Positions 1 through 7,900 of a DNA stretch of 13,428 nt are shown in pieces. The position numbers and the translations under genes are program-made. The stretch's first letter is position 1, and every line of letters begins with the position of its first letter. The DNA comes from Actinomycetota bacterium (lineage in GTDB: Bacteria > Actinomycetota > Actinomycetes > Nanopelagicales > Nanopelagicaceae): NCBI GenBank assembly GCA_009698975.1, contig WLPB01000009.1:1-13428 (forward strand). Reading direction: 5' to 3'. A model generated the notes under the pieces. The model saw nothing but the letters and a program-made list of their open reading frames with translations, ran no database searches and had not been told where the DNA came from.

Positions 1-540
1 AATGAATTGATCAGTTGGATTAACAATCTGCGACGATGCGTAGGCGATGCCATCTGCATCAGGACCGATGTAAACCTTATAGCCATTATCTTGCGGCGGG
101 TTATGGCTGGCTGTCACCATGATTCCGATATCAGCGCCGAGCGCCGAGGTTGCGAATGCTAAAACTGGAGTAGGAAGTGGACGGGGGAGTATAAAAACAT
201 CCATTCCAGCACCACTTAAAATCTCGGCGCTTTCAAATGTGTAATCCTCCGAGCCATATCTAGCATCTCGACCAATAACTACCTTCGTCATTCCGCGCTT
301 CTTCATATAGTTGGCAAGACCAGACGCGGTACGCCCAACAACTGCGCGATTCATGCACGATGGACCTGCGCCAATTGGGCCTCGAAGTCCGGCAGTACCA
401 AATTGAAGGAAGCCGTTAAAGAGAGGAGCCAGTGCGGCTTCATCGCGGGCATCGAGCAGACGTTGTAAGTGAGAGGCAGTAATTGGATCGGGATCATCGG
501 CAATCCACGTTTGAACCTCTGCTATCAGCGCTGCATTCAT
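1..540 (-). CDS. Phosphohexomutase/phosphopentomutase, N-terminal part (cut by window edge)
   Basis: The first 180 residues are present and the rest lies beyond position 1. Alpha-D-phosphohexomutases move a phosphate between C1 and C6 (or C5) of a sugar through a phosphoserine. The segment TASHNPP at residues 143-149 is the phosphoserine loop, with Ser145 the expected catalytic residue. FGTAGLRG at 48-54 is typical of the PGM2-like branch (phosphoglucomutase 2/phosphopentomutase, and mycobacterial PmmB). The gene lies 27 nt after the purine nucleoside phosphorylase gene. That enzyme makes ribose 1-phosphate, so a phosphopentomutase role (ribose 1-phosphate to ribose 5-phosphate) is plausible. 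Phosphomannomutase or phosphoglucomutase activity cannot be excluded. The ATG at 540 is preceded by TAACCT with a 6-nt spacer, as for a leaderless transcript. A GGAG only 2 nt from the ATG is too close for a normal ribosome site. Confidence 0.88.
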   Translation of the reverse strand, partial: MNAALIAEVQTWIADDPDPITASHLQRLLDARDEAALAPLFNGFLQFGTAGLRGPIGAGPSCMNRAVVGRTASGLANYMKKRGMTKVVIGRDARYGSEDYTFESAEILSGAGMDVFILPRPLPTPVLAFATSALGADIGIMVTASHNPPQDNGYKVYIGPDADGIAYASSQIVNPTDQFI

Positions 541-546
541 TACTCC

Positions 547-552
547 AGGTTA
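547..552 (-). promoter_or_regulatory. Candidate -10 element (TAACCT) for the phosphohexomutase gene
   Basis: TAACCT fits TANNNT and ends 6 nt before the ATG at 540, which would place +1 on the A of the start codon (leaderless mRNA). It lies in the 27-nt gap after the nucleoside phosphorylase gene, so it would be a promoter internal to the operon. I see no convincing -35 element. The assignment rests on spacing and on the same pattern at other starts here. Confidence 0.4.
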
Positions 553-567
553 CTAGCTTGAAGGAGA

Positions 568-1398
568 TTAAACGAGCTTCGGAATAGTATTCATTAAGAG
601 CTCGCCCATGCGAGATGCTGCAGCTTTTCCAGCAGCGATTACCTCTTCGTGATTGAGCTTCTCACCGGTCATTCCGGCAGCAGCGTTGGAGACGAGTGAG
701 ATTCCCAAAACTTCGGCACCTAGCGCATGCGCGGCAATTGCCTCCGGAACTGTAGACATTCCAACTAAATCTGCTCCCATTGTTCGCATCATGAGGATTT
801 CTGCTGGTGTCTCGTATGTAGGACCGCGCCAATGAACGTAAACGCCCTCCTTGAGAGTTGGTTCAGCCGCTTTTACAATCTCGCGAATTCGTTTGCTATA
901 AAGATCAGTGAGATCAACAAAAGTTGCACCTGATAGCGGAGAGGTTGCAGTCAGTGAAATATGATCACGAATCAAAACTGGCTCACCGACTTTGTATGCC
1001 GGATTTATCCCGCCACAAGCATTAGTCAGGATTACAACTTTGCACCCTGCCTTAACCGCTGTTCGAGCTCCATGGACTACAGGTTCGATTCCCTTTCCTT
1101 CATAGAGATGTGTGCGTCCTAAAAATACTAATACACGAATCTTCTTGCCATCGCCTTGAATTTCATATGAACGCACTTTGCCAGAATGACCTTCAACGGC
1201 AGGGGCAGCAAAGCCAGTAATTTCGTGAGAGTCACATTCGTAGGCAGGCGTTCCTAGCGCATCGACCGCAGTTACCCAACCAGAACCTAGAACAAGTGCC
1301 ACATCATGTGTGGCAACGCCTGTTCGAGTTGCTATTTCAGTTGCAGCAATCGATGCGGCAGCAAGTGGGTCTGAGTAAAGAAGATCTGATGAAGTCAT
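568..1398 (-). CDS. Purine nucleoside phosphorylase (trimeric PNP/MTAP family)
   Basis: This 276-residue protein has the length and motifs of trimeric purine nucleoside phosphorylases. These cytosolic enzymes split inosine or guanosine with phosphate into a free base and (deoxy)ribose 1-phosphate. Visible landmarks are LGSG at 37-40 (phosphate-binding loop), His71 in [13 protein letters not shown] at 94-101, TNACGGINP at 125-133, GPTYETPAE at 192-200, VGMSTVPEA around 212-220 and SNAAAGM at 237-243. The last carries the Asn expected to contact the purine ring. The ATG at 1398 overlaps the TGA of accA by 4 nt (ATGA), which indicates translational coupling; there is no strong Shine-Dalgarno sequence. 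The following gene is a PGM2-like phosphomutase, which fits a salvage pair. The mycobacterial counterpart is named deoD and other actinobacterial ones punA, so I give no symbol. Confidence 0.93.
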   Translation of the reverse strand: MTSSDLLYSDPLAAASIAATEIATRTGVATHDVALVLGSGWVTAVDALGTPAYECDSHEITGFAAPAVEGHSGKVRSYEIQGDGKKIRVLVFLGRTHLYEGKGIEPVVHGARTAVKAGCKVVILTNACGGINPAYKVGEPVLIRDHISLTATSPLSGATFVDLTDLYSKRIREIVKAAEPTLKEGVYVHWRGPTYETPAEILMMRTMGADLVGMSTVPEAIAAHALGAEVLGISLVSNAAAGMTGEKLNHEEVIAAGKAAASRMGELLMNTIPKLV

Positions 1399-3113
1399 GC
1401 CTGAATAATGTCACAGAGAGTGGCTCCGCTTGTAACGCTCTCACCTACAACGGCCTTGAGATTGGTAACAATGCCGCTCTTATGAGCGTTCAGGGGCTGC
1501 TCCATTTTCATCGCCTCTAGAACAATGATGAGATCTCCCACTTCAACCTGCTGGCCTTCTTGAACTGCAACTTTAACAATCGTTCCCTGCATGGGACTAG
1601 CAAGGCCATCTCCCGAAGCGCCTCCTGCATTAGCCTCTTTGCTTCGGTGGCGTTTTACAACAGGTTCAGGTGCATGAAGGAGAACTTCAAATCGCTTGCC
1701 ATTAACCTCGGCAACGAGCTTGCCGGCAGCAGCTCTACTCTGTAATTCCAGCGCTCCGCCGTCGAAAGCCGCTATCTCATTTACAAATTCATTTTCGATG
1801 TAACTGGTGTAGACCTTGAAATCTTCTGTGAATTTCGGATCTTCCACTATGGCACGATGAAAGGGGAGAGCAGTTGCTAGTCCTTGAATCTCAAATTCAG
1901 CGAGAGCTCTACGAGATCTCTCGATTGCCTCTTTACGAGTTGCGCCAGTGACAATTAACTTTGCTAGAAGCGAGTCGAAGTTTCCACCAATGTCATCGCC
2001 TTTACGGAATCCAGCATCAACGCGCACTCCAGGTCCGGTTGGAATCTTCCACTCAGTAATTCTTCCTGGAGCCGGCAAGAATGAACGCCCCGGATCTTCG
2101 CCATTGATTCTAAATTCGATGGAGTGTCCTCGGACTACTGGATCTTCGAGAGCGAGAGCCTCACCCATCGCAATTCGAAATTGCTCACGAACTAAATCAA
2201 TGCCCGTAACTTCTTCGGAGACTGGATGTTCAACCTGAAGACGGGTATTTACTTCAAGAAAAGAGATGGTGCCATCTACGCCAATGAGGAATTCGCAGGT
2301 CCCAGCTCCTACATATCCGGCCTCTTTCATAATTGCTTTAGAGGAACGGTAGAGCTCTGCATTCTGCTCATCTGTAAGGAAAGGCGCTGGAGCTTCTTCT
2401 ACAAGCTTTTGGTGGCGACGCTGCAAGGAACAGTCACGAGTAGAGACAACAACTGCATTTCCAAATTTATCAGCGAGCACTTGAGTTTCAACGTGGCGAG
2501 GCTTATCAAGGTAGCGTTCGACGAAACATTCGCCACGTCCAAAACCAGCTATTGCTTCACGGACAGCAGATGCAAAGAGTTCAGGAATTTCTTCTAGAGT
2601 GTGAGCGACCTTTAGTCCGCGACCACCTCCACCAAATGCAGCTTTGATTGCCACCGGAAGGCCATGTTCTTGTGCAAAAGCGATGATTTCTTCAGCGCTT
2701 TCAACGGGATCCTTTGTCCCTGCAACGAGTGGAGCTCCAGCTGCAAAGGCGATATGGCGAGCTGAGACTTTATCTCCGAGCGATCTTATTGCAGCGGGAG
2801 ATGGTCCAATCCAGATGAGTCCGGCATCAATTACTGCTTGGGCAAAATCCGCGTTCTCAGAGAGAAAACCGTAACCCGGATGTACAGCGTCTGCCTCAGA
2901 TTTAATCGCGAGTGCGATGATTTTTGGAATATTGAGATAGGTACCTTTAGCGTTAATGCCTTCCAGAGAGTAAGCGAAATCCGCGCTCTCAGCGTGGAGA
3001 CTATTGCGATCTTCATCTGAATAGATGGCAACAGATTTAATTCCGTGATCTTTACAGGCGCGTATCACGCGAAGTGCAATCTCACCTCGGTTTGCTATCA
3101 GTACTCGATTCAT
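1395..3113 (-). CDS. accA: Acyl-CoA carboxylase alpha subunit: biotin carboxylase plus biotin carrier
   Basis: This subunit carboxylates biotin with bicarbonate and ATP and carries the carboxybiotin to the beta subunit. In the 572-residue form the biotin carboxylase N-terminal domain begins at once ([17 protein letters not shown], 4-20). It is followed by the ATP-grasp glycine loop FGGGGRGLK at 160-168, the catalytic region [14 protein letters not shown] at 287-300, and the C-terminal biotin carrier domain. There EAMKM places the biotinylated lysine at 536. The fused layout and length match actinobacterial AccA3/AccA2 proteins. I chose the ATG at 3113 over an ATG 24 nt upstream because family homology begins there, it forms an ATGA overlap with maf, and AAAGG lies 7 nt upstream. 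birA, needed to attach the biotin, starts at the same intergenic region as this operon. Confidence 0.95.
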   Translation of the reverse strand: MNRVLIANRGEIALRVIRACKDHGIKSVAIYSDEDRNSLHAESADFAYSLEGINAKGTYLNIPKIIALAIKSEADAVHPGYGFLSENADFAQAVIDAGLIWIGPSPAAIRSLGDKVSARHIAFAAGAPLVAGTKDPVESAEEIIAFAQEHGLPVAIKAAFGGGGRGLKVAHTLEEIPELFASAVREAIAGFGRGECFVERYLDKPRHVETQVLADKFGNAVVVSTRDCSLQRRHQKLVEEAPAPFLTDEQNAELYRSSKAIMKEAGYVGAGTCEFLIGVDGTISFLEVNTRLQVEHPVSEEVTGIDLVREQFRIAMGEALALEDPVVRGHSIEFRINGEDPGRSFLPAPGRITEWKIPTGPGVRVDAGFRKGDDIGGNFDSLLAKLIVTGATRKEAIERSRRALAEFEIQGLATALPFHRAIVEDPKFTEDFKVYTSYIENEFVNEIAAFDGGALELQSRAAAGKLVAEVNGKRFEVLLHAPEPVVKRHRSKEANAGGASGDGLASPMQGTIVKVAVQEGQQVEVGDLIIVLEAMKMEQPLNAHKSGIVTNLKAVVGESVTSGATLCDIIQA

Positions 3114-3712
3114 TGCATCGCCTTTACTGCCGGCCATGAGTAGCCGAGCTGCTTCATTGCTTTGAGTAAAAATGGCATTGATAGTCCAACAACATTTGTG
3201 TAGTCGCCTTCGATCACTGGAATAAAGGGTGAACCGAAGCCATCAAGGGTGAATCCTCCCGCAACATGAAGTGGCTCACCTGATGCGACGTAATCTGCAA
3301 TCTCTTCATCACTCATATCCGTAAAAGTGACTTTAGTGGTTACGCGATCAGCGATTTCTATGCCTTGTGCTGTGTCGATAATGCAATGTCCGGTATGAAG
3401 TAATCCAGTGCGCCCGCTTATCTTCTTTGCACGTTCAATTGCAATCTCTGCCGTTCCTGGCTTTCCGAAAGAGACGCCATCAACATCAAAAGTAGAGTCA
3501 CACCCGATAATAATCGCCGGATAATCAATCAGCTCTCGGACGGTATGAGCCTTTGAAATTGCGAGTGCAATCACCATATCTTCAGGAGTCATCGCATTGA
3601 AGAAATCTGTCTCCTCATCAACGTGACTTACAACCACAGTTGGCTTTATGCCAGCTCCTTCGAGAAGTCGGCGGCGAGAGGCAGATTGAGATGCCAGAAC
3701 TATTCGTGTCAT
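3110..3712 (-). CDS. maf: Maf-type nucleoside triphosphate pyrophosphatase
   Basis: Maf proteins hydrolyse non-canonical or selected nucleoside triphosphates to monophosphates plus pyrophosphate, acting as house-cleaning enzymes; some affect septation. The 200-residue length is normal. The N-terminus [17 protein letters not shown] (6-22) is the phosphate-binding signature, with Ala where many members have Pro. GCDST at 70-74 holds the conserved Asp. KP at 84-85, [10 protein letters not shown] at 99-108, [14 protein letters not shown] around 151-164 and GDYTNVVGL around 169-177 follow in the usual order. The substrate preference cannot be read from this. Both ends form 4-nt ATGA overlaps, with accE upstream and accA downstream, so it is translated within the carboxylase operon. 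AAGGA lies about 10 nt before the ATG. A maf gene between accE and accA is also seen in mycobacteria. Confidence 0.93.
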   Translation of the reverse strand: MTRIVLASQSASRRRLLEGAGIKPTVVVSHVDEETDFFNAMTPEDMVIALAISKAHTVRELIDYPAIIIGCDSTFDVDGVSFGKPGTAEIAIERAKKISGRTGLLHTGHCIIDTAQGIEIADRVTTKVTFTDMSDEEIADYVASGEPLHVAGGFTLDGFGSPFIPVIEGDYTNVVGLSMPFLLKAMKQLGYSWPAVKAMQ

Positions 3713-3894
3713 TTTTCAATTTTCCTTGCACCGAAAGTGACTTGATTAGGTAGCGCTTGGCGAAGCTGAGGGAGGCCAAAAACGCTTCGCTTGATCACAG
3801 GGCGTAGCTCAACTGGTTTGTAGGTTGCCAAAATCGCACGCAGAGCTAATAGCTCTTCATCACTTGGGTTTCCAGAGGTTACAGTGAAATTCAT
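3709..3894 (-). CDS. accE: Acyl-CoA carboxylase epsilon subunit (small)
   Basis: This 61-residue protein matches the short actinobacterial epsilon subunit of acyl-CoA carboxylases. That subunit bridges the alpha and beta subunits and raises activity. The visible signature is the N-terminal VTSGNPSDEELLALRAIL (5-22), close to the family pattern of GxPtdeElaAL followed by a short helix. A basic, proline-containing tail follows. The match depends on a short motif, so position adds weight: it starts 2 nt after the accD stop and its TGA overlaps the maf ATG by 4 nt, as in the accD5-accE5-maf order. It has no clear ribosome site, so translation is probably coupled to accD. It is at the short end of the family and lacks the Trp-rich C-terminal end that I would expect in many homologues. 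Confidence 0.82.
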   Translation of the reverse strand: MNFTVTSGNPSDEELLALRAILATYKPVELRPVIKRSVFGLPQLRQALPNQVTFGARKIEK

Positions 3895-3896
3895 TT

Positions 3897-5468
3897 CTAT
3901 AGCGGAATATTTCCATGCTTACGCGCAGGCAACACATCGCGCTTAGTCTTTAGCGTACGAAACGCCTTTGTGATGTACTGACGTGAATCTTCTGGCTCGA
4001 TAACGCTATCAATTGTTCCGCGCTCAGCTGCAAGATAAGGATTCGAGAACTTCTCTGTGTAATCCGTAATCAGTTCAGCTCGCGTTGCATCAACATCTGT
4101 TGCTTGCGCTAATTCTTTACGATACAAAATATTGACCGCACCTTGCGCGCCCATAACAGCAATTTCAGCGGTTGGCCAAGCAAAGTTGATATCACTGCCG
4201 AGATACTTGGAGCCCATCACGATAAATGCGCCGCCATATGCTTTGCGGGTAATGAGAGTTACGAGTGGCACGGATGCCTCTGCATAGGCATAGAGCAACT
4301 TTGCGCCACGACGGATAATTCCATTCCACTCTTGCTCGGTTCCCGGCATAAATCCAGGTACATCTACGAGCGTCAGAATTGGGATATTAAAAGCATCACA
4401 GAATCGCAAGAATCTAGCTGCTTTTTCAGATGAATTGATATCTAGCGTTCCAGCAAGCTGCGATGGCTGATTTGCGATTACACCGATTGATTGACCTTCA
4501 ATTCGCGCAAAGCCCACCACAATATTTGGTGCATAGAGTGAATGAACTTCAAGGAACTCGCCTTCATCAACAAGGGCATAAATTAACTTCTTCATATCGT
4601 AAGGCTGGTTAGGACTATCTGGAATAAGAGCGTTGAGAGATCTATCAGATGCACTCTTTTCAAGCGCCTCAGTTGCAGGCAATACCGGTGAACCGTCCAT
4701 ATTATTTGATGGAAGGTATGAGAGAAGTGCTTTTACATAGTCAATCGCATCTGATTCAGAATCTGCCATGTAGTGAGCATTTCCAGATTTTGTATTGTGC
4801 GTAAATGCGCCGCCAAGCTCTTCCATTCCAACGTCTTCACCTGTAACAGTCTTGATTACATCGGGACCGGTGATAAACATATTTGAAGTCTCTTTAACCA
4901 TGACAGTGAAGTCGGTAAGTGCAGGGGAGTAGGCAGAGCCACCAGCACACGGGCCTAGGATTAATGAAATTTGAGGAATGACGCCAGATGATCGAGTATT
5001 GAGACGGAAGATCTTGCCGTAGCCATTGAGCGAAGCGACACCCTCTTGGATTCGCGCTCCACCAGAGTCATTGATACCAATTAATGGAATTCCTGACTTG
5101 AGCGCAAAGTCGGCAATCTTGACGATTTTGTCTGCATGAACTTCGCCGAGAGATCCACCAAAGACAGTGAAATCTTGTGAGTAGAGCGCGATAGGTCTTC
5201 CATCAACGGTTGCCGTGCCAATAACAACGCCATCTCCATAGGGACGATTCTTCTCCATCCCAAAATTGGTCGCATGGTGCATGGCGAACTCATCAATTTC
5301 GGTAAATGAGTCAGGATCTACGAGCATCTCAATGCGCTCACGAGCGGTTTTCTTGCCCTTGGCATGCTGCTTTTCCACTGCACGAGCAGAACCAGCATGG
5401 ATTGCCTCGTCGATTCGAGAGCGAAGGTCTTCAATTTTTCCGGCTGTAGTGTGCAGATCGTGGCTCAT
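3897..5468 (-). CDS. accD: Acyl-CoA carboxylase carboxyltransferase beta subunit
   Basis: The beta subunit moves the carboxyl group from carboxybiotin to acetyl-, propionyl- or longer acyl-CoA. The 523-residue length is normal for the PccB/AccD5 family. Landmarks include [13 protein letters not shown] (39-51), [13 protein letters not shown] (97-109), [12 protein letters not shown] (132-143), the first oxyanion region [16 protein letters not shown] (172-187), [13 protein letters not shown] (368-380) and [17 protein letters not shown] (429-445). The position equivalent to the known selectivity residue of Streptomyces PccB (Asp) and AccB (Ile) appears to be Ile416 in [11 protein letters not shown] start the gene at the ATG at 5468 rather than the in-frame ATG at 5474. 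The -10 candidate TACCTT ends at 5475, so +1 falls exactly on 5468 and the upstream ATG would not be transcribed. It heads the operon accD-accE-maf-accA-PNP-phosphomutase. Confidence 0.95.
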   Translation of the reverse strand: MSHDLHTTAGKIEDLRSRIDEAIHAGSARAVEKQHAKGKKTARERIEMLVDPDSFTEIDEFAMHHATNFGMEKNRPYGDGVVIGTATVDGRPIALYSQDFTVFGGSLGEVHADKIVKIADFALKSGIPLIGINDSGGARIQEGVASLNGYGKIFRLNTRSSGVIPQISLILGPCAGGSAYSPALTDFTVMVKETSNMFITGPDVIKTVTGEDVGMEELGGAFTHNTKSGNAHYMADSESDAIDYVKALLSYLPSNNMDGSPVLPATEALEKSASDRSLNALIPDSPNQPYDMKKLIYALVDEGEFLEVHSLYAPNIVVGFARIEGQSIGVIANQPSQLAGTLDINSSEKAARFLRFCDAFNIPILTLVDVPGFMPGTEQEWNGIIRRGAKLLYAYAEASVPLVTLITRKAYGGAFIVMGSKYLGSDINFAWPTAEIAVMGAQGAVNILYRKELAQATDVDATRAELITDYTEKFSNPYLAAERGTIDSVIEPEDSRQYITKAFRTLKTKRDVLPARKHGNIPL

Positions 5469-5473
5469 GTGCA

Positions 5474-5479
5474 TAAGGT
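5474..5479 (+). promoter_or_regulatory. Candidate -10 element (TAAGGT) for birA
   Basis: TAAGGT ends 7 nt before the birA ATG at 5487, so transcription would begin at 5486 or 5487 and the mRNA would be essentially leaderless. There is no Shine-Dalgarno sequence before this ATG. The element overlaps the accD -10 candidate on the opposite strand. Confidence 0.55.
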
Positions 5480-5480
5480 A
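5475..5480 (-). promoter_or_regulatory. Candidate -10 element (TACCTT) for accD operon
   Basis: TACCTT ends 6 nt before the ATG at 5468, putting +1 on its A and predicting a leaderless accD mRNA. It shares five of its six base pairs with the birA -10 candidate on the other strand. No clear -35 is visible; any -35 would lie inside the first codons of birA. Confidence 0.6.
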
Positions 5481-5486
5481 CTAGCC

Positions 5487-6254
5487 ATGAGTACTGATGC
5501 GCCAAGAGCGCCACTAGATCGCAAAGCAATAACAGGAGAAATCTCGCACTACTGGCGAGTAAGCGTGGTTGAAATCACCGGATCTACTCAAGACGATCTT
5601 TATCATCGCGCAACAACAAGTGAAGGTGTTTCAAAGAGTGTTATCGCAGCCGAGTATCAAAGTTCTGGACGCGGAAGACTTGACCGAACTTTTATTGCAC
5701 CTGCATCTTCAGCGTTAACTTTTTCTCTATACATCGAACCAAAAGTTGAGAAAGAGGAATGGTCTTTCCTTACTCTTCTTACCGGCATAAGCATCTGCGA
5801 AGCTCTCACACTCATTGATCCTAAAATTTCGATTGGGTTGAAATGGCCCAATGATTTAATGATCGGTGAGAAAAAAGTAGGCGGCATAATTGCACAAGCG
5901 ACTGATAAGGGCCTTGTTATTGGAATCGGAATTAATGTCGAAATGAGTCATGAAGAGTTACCTGTAGAAAATGCAACATCCTTAGCTATTCAAGGTTTCG
6001 CTAATCTCAATAGGAATGCAATTATGTCAGCGATCCTCAATCACAGCGAAGTGAATTTTCAGGTGTGGGAGCTAGGTCAGAGTTTTATCGATCAGTATCG
6101 TCAACTTTCGGTAAGTATCGATAAGGAGGTTGAAGTAACGCTTCCTGGTGGTGCTTTAATCCGCTCCAAGGCAGTTGGAATCTCAGAATCTGGAGCGCTC
6201 CTGCTTGAAAATGGAGAAGCAGTTACGGTCGGAGATGTAGTTCATCTACGATAG
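5487..6254 (+). CDS. birA: Biotin-[acetyl-CoA carboxylase] ligase, no HTH domain
   Basis: The enzyme activates biotin with ATP to biotinyl-AMP and attaches it to the carrier lysine, here presumably Lys536 of AccA. The 255-residue product begins directly with the catalytic domain. It shows TGSTQDD at 31-37, the biotinyl-AMP loop GRGRLDRTF at 61-69, LKWPNDLMIGEKKVGGII at 118-135 (which includes the catalytic-lysine region) and GIGINVE at 146-152. A short C-terminal SH3-like region follows (IDKEVEVTLPGG onward). There is no N-terminal winged-helix domain, so this is a monofunctional group I ligase and not the E. coli-type repressor. An upstream in-frame extension to 5364 runs antisense through accD and would start before the promoter, so I reject it. 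The gene diverges from accD across 18 bp and is followed 4 nt later by purK. Confidence 0.93.
   Translation: MSTDAPRAPLDRKAITGEISHYWRVSVVEITGSTQDDLYHRATTSEGVSKSVIAAEYQSSGRGRLDRTFIAPASSALTFSLYIEPKVEKEEWSFLTLLTGISICEALTLIDPKISIGLKWPNDLMIGEKKVGGIIAQATDKGLVIGIGINVEMSHEELPVENATSLAIQGFANLNRNAIMSAILNHSEVNFQVWELGQSFIDQYRQLSVSIDKEVEVTLPGGALIRSKAVGISESGALLLENGEAVTVGDVVHLR
6247..6252 (+). promoter_or_regulatory. Possible -10 element (TACGAT) for purK inside the birA end
   Basis: TACGAT covers the last birA codons and ends 6 nt before the purK GTG at 6259, the same geometry as other leaderless starts here. It sits in coding sequence, and an AGGG lies only 2 nt from the GTG. Read-through from birA with coupled translation is an equally good explanation. 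Confidence 0.33.
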
Positions 6255-6258
6255 GGCA

Positions 6259-7371
6259 GTGATAAATCGTTTTCCGAGGGTCGGAGTAATTGGTGCTGGG
6301 CAACTCGCTCGCATGATGATTGCACCAGCAACAGCCCTTGGGATCGAATTACGAATCTTTGCTCAAGATGCTAATGACTCTGCTGCTCAAATTGCTAGTC
6401 ACGTCATTGGCGATTATAAGAATCTCAGCCAAGTCCTAGAGTTCGCCCATTCTTGTGATGTAGTGACATTTGAACATGAACTCATTCCGTTGAGCGTCAT
6501 AAAGGGTTTAGAGAGCAGTGGCATCAAGGTTTATCCGCCATCATCAGCCTTTATCTACTCGCAAGATAAAGCCCAGATGCGAGAGAAGCTCAAGGAGTTT
6601 GCAGCACCAGCCTTTCAAGTCATCACGGACGCCTCCGCCGTGAATCAATACCCCGTCATCGCAAAGGCGATAAGTGGTGGGTACGATGGACGCGGAGTAT
6701 GGAAGATTAATTCGAAAGAAGAGCTTTCCGAGATTCTCACACACACCTCTCCACTCTTAGTCGAAGAACTCATTGATTTCGATTCTGAGATTGCGGTAAT
6801 GGTCGCTCGCTCGCCTCACGGCCAGGCCACATCATGGGCGCCAGTCGAAACAATCCAGGAAAATGGAATTTGCACCATTACAGTTACTCCCGCCCAGTGC
6901 ATCTCGCCTGCTGTTGCAGAGAAAGCTCAGAAGCTGGCACTCGATATAGCTCAACTTGTGGGTGTAGTCGGAGTGATGGCAGTCGAAATGTTTGTTAAAG
7001 GCGATGCGCTCTACATCAATGAACTTGCAATGCGACCTCATAACTCAGGGCATTGGTCTATCGAAGGCGCTGTCACGAGCCAGTTCGAACAACATCTACG
7101 AGCAATCCTTGATCTCCCACTAGGAAGCCCACAGATGCGCACACCGTATGCGGTCATGGGTAATGTATTAGGTGCCGAAAAAACAGATATGTACCGCCCT
7201 TATCTACATTTGATGGCTCGAAATCCCGCTCTGCACTTTCATCAATATAAGAAAGAGGTACGCCCCGGTCGAAAAGTTGGCCACATTACCGCTTGCGGCG
7301 AAGACCTCGTAGAATTAATCCAAGAAGTTCGTCATGCCCGTGACTATATGAGTGGAGTAATTGATGAGTAA
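6259..7371 (+). CDS. purK: N5-carboxyaminoimidazole ribonucleotide synthase
   Basis: PurK uses ATP and bicarbonate to convert AIR to N5-CAIR in de novo purine synthesis. The 370-residue ATP-grasp protein opens with [13 protein letters not shown] (8-20). It continues with TFEHELIP at 70-77 (family TFE-E motif), the ATP-binding lysine and loop [15 protein letters not shown] at 134-148, and the C-terminal signature [12 protein letters not shown] at 259-270. The residues before that signature read ELAM where many homologues have E(I/V)AP, a minor variation. The start is GTG at 6259, 4 nt after the birA TAG. No other start fits the beginning of the Rossmann-like motif. The 3' end overlaps purE by 8 nt, as expected because PurE consumes the unstable product. 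Confidence 0.95.
   Translation: MINRFPRVGVIGAGQLARMMIAPATALGIELRIFAQDANDSAAQIASHVIGDYKNLSQVLEFAHSCDVVTFEHELIPLSVIKGLESSGIKVYPPSSAFIYSQDKAQMREKLKEFAAPAFQVITDASAVNQYPVIAKAISGGYDGRGVWKINSKEELSEILTHTSPLLVEELIDFDSEIAVMVARSPHGQATSWAPVETIQENGICTITVTPAQCISPAVAEKAQKLALDIAQLVGVVGVMAVEMFVKGDALYINELAMRPHNSGHWSIEGAVTSQFEQHLRAILDLPLGSPQMRTPYAVMGNVLGAEKTDMYRPYLHLMARNPALHFHQYKKEVRPGRKVGHITACGEDLVELIQEVRHARDYMSGVIDE
7354..7357 (+). promoter_or_regulatory. Shine-Dalgarno site (GGAG) deciding the purE start
   Basis: GGAG lies 6 nt before the ATG at 7364, an ideal distance. This supports the ATG over the in-frame TTG at 7361, one codon upstream. It lies inside the end of purK. Confidence 0.7.
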
Positions 7372-7873
7372 CGATGTAGCAATCATCATGGGATCTGACT
7401 CTGACTGGCCAATTATGGAAGAGGCGGCAAAGGCACTTGATTCTTTTGGAATCTCTTATACCGCCGAAGTTGTATCTGCTCATCGCATGCCTGAAGAAAT
7501 GGTCGAGTTTGCAAAGAGCGCGGCATCAAAGGGCTATAAAGTTGTTATCGCTGGTGCAGGTGGTGCAGCACACCTTCCGGGAATGGTCGCATCCCTGACC
7601 ACACTACCCGTTATTGGTGTTCCAGTCTCGCTTAAGAACCTTGATGGAATGGATTCATTGCTATCAATTGTTCAGATGCCTGCTGGAATCCCGGTTGCCA
7701 CCGTGGGGATTGATAATGCGAAGAATGCAGGCATCTTGGCTGCAAGAATTATTGGTTCAGCTGATATCGCGGTCGCAAAGAAAATTGAAGATCAACTTGC
7801 AGCAATTAACACTGAAGCTAAAGAAAAAGGCGCATCCCTGAAAGCTCGCCGTAATCAAAAGACAGGCTTCTAG
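7364..7873 (+). CDS. purE: N5-carboxyaminoimidazole ribonucleotide mutase
   Basis: PurE isomerises N5-CAIR to CAIR, the step after PurK. The 169-residue protein has the class I signatures: MGSDSDWP at 9-16 (phosphate and carboxylate contacts), SAHRMPE at 38-44 with the catalytic His40, [15 protein letters not shown] at 63-77, and [19 protein letters not shown] from 96. PurK next door fits class I (mutase) rather than class II (direct carboxylase) PurE. The ATG at 7364 overlaps the purK stop by 8 nt and has a well-placed GGAG. It is the last gene of the birA-purK-purE run and ends 27 nt from the stop of a convergent gene. I see no stem-loop in that gap. Confidence 0.96.
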   Translation: MSNDVAIIMGSDSDWPIMEEAAKALDSFGISYTAEVVSAHRMPEEMVEFAKSAASKGYKVVIAGAGGAAHLPGMVASLTTLPVIGVPVSLKNLDGMDSLLSIVQMPAGIPVATVGIDNAKNAGILAARIIGSADIAVAKKIEDQLAAINTEAKEKGASLKARRNQKTGF

Positions 7874-7900
7874 ACCTTACTACCGTCTTCTACAAATCCC

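Noticed and set aside
2226..2597. 123-residue open frame on the plus strand
   Set aside because: It is antisense to the conserved biotin carboxylase core of accA and has no recognisable motif.
3114..3137. Eight-residue N-terminal extension of accA
   Set aside because: Biotin carboxylase homology begins at the ATG at 3113, which also has AAAGG at good distance and forms the ATGA overlap with maf.
5469..5474. accD start at the ATG at 5474
   Set aside because: The -10 candidate directly abuts this ATG, so the codon would lie upstream of the transcription start; 5468 fits exactly.
5364..5486. Upstream extension of birA by 41 residues
   Set aside because: It runs antisense through the accD N-terminus, would start before the promoter element, and adds no recognisable BirA sequence.
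7361..7363. TTG start for purE
   Set aside because: The ATG immediately after it has the ideal 6-nt distance from GGAG and matches the family N-terminus.
7874..7900. Intrinsic terminator between purE and the convergent excalibur gene
   Set aside because: The 27-nt gap contains no inverted repeat that I can find.
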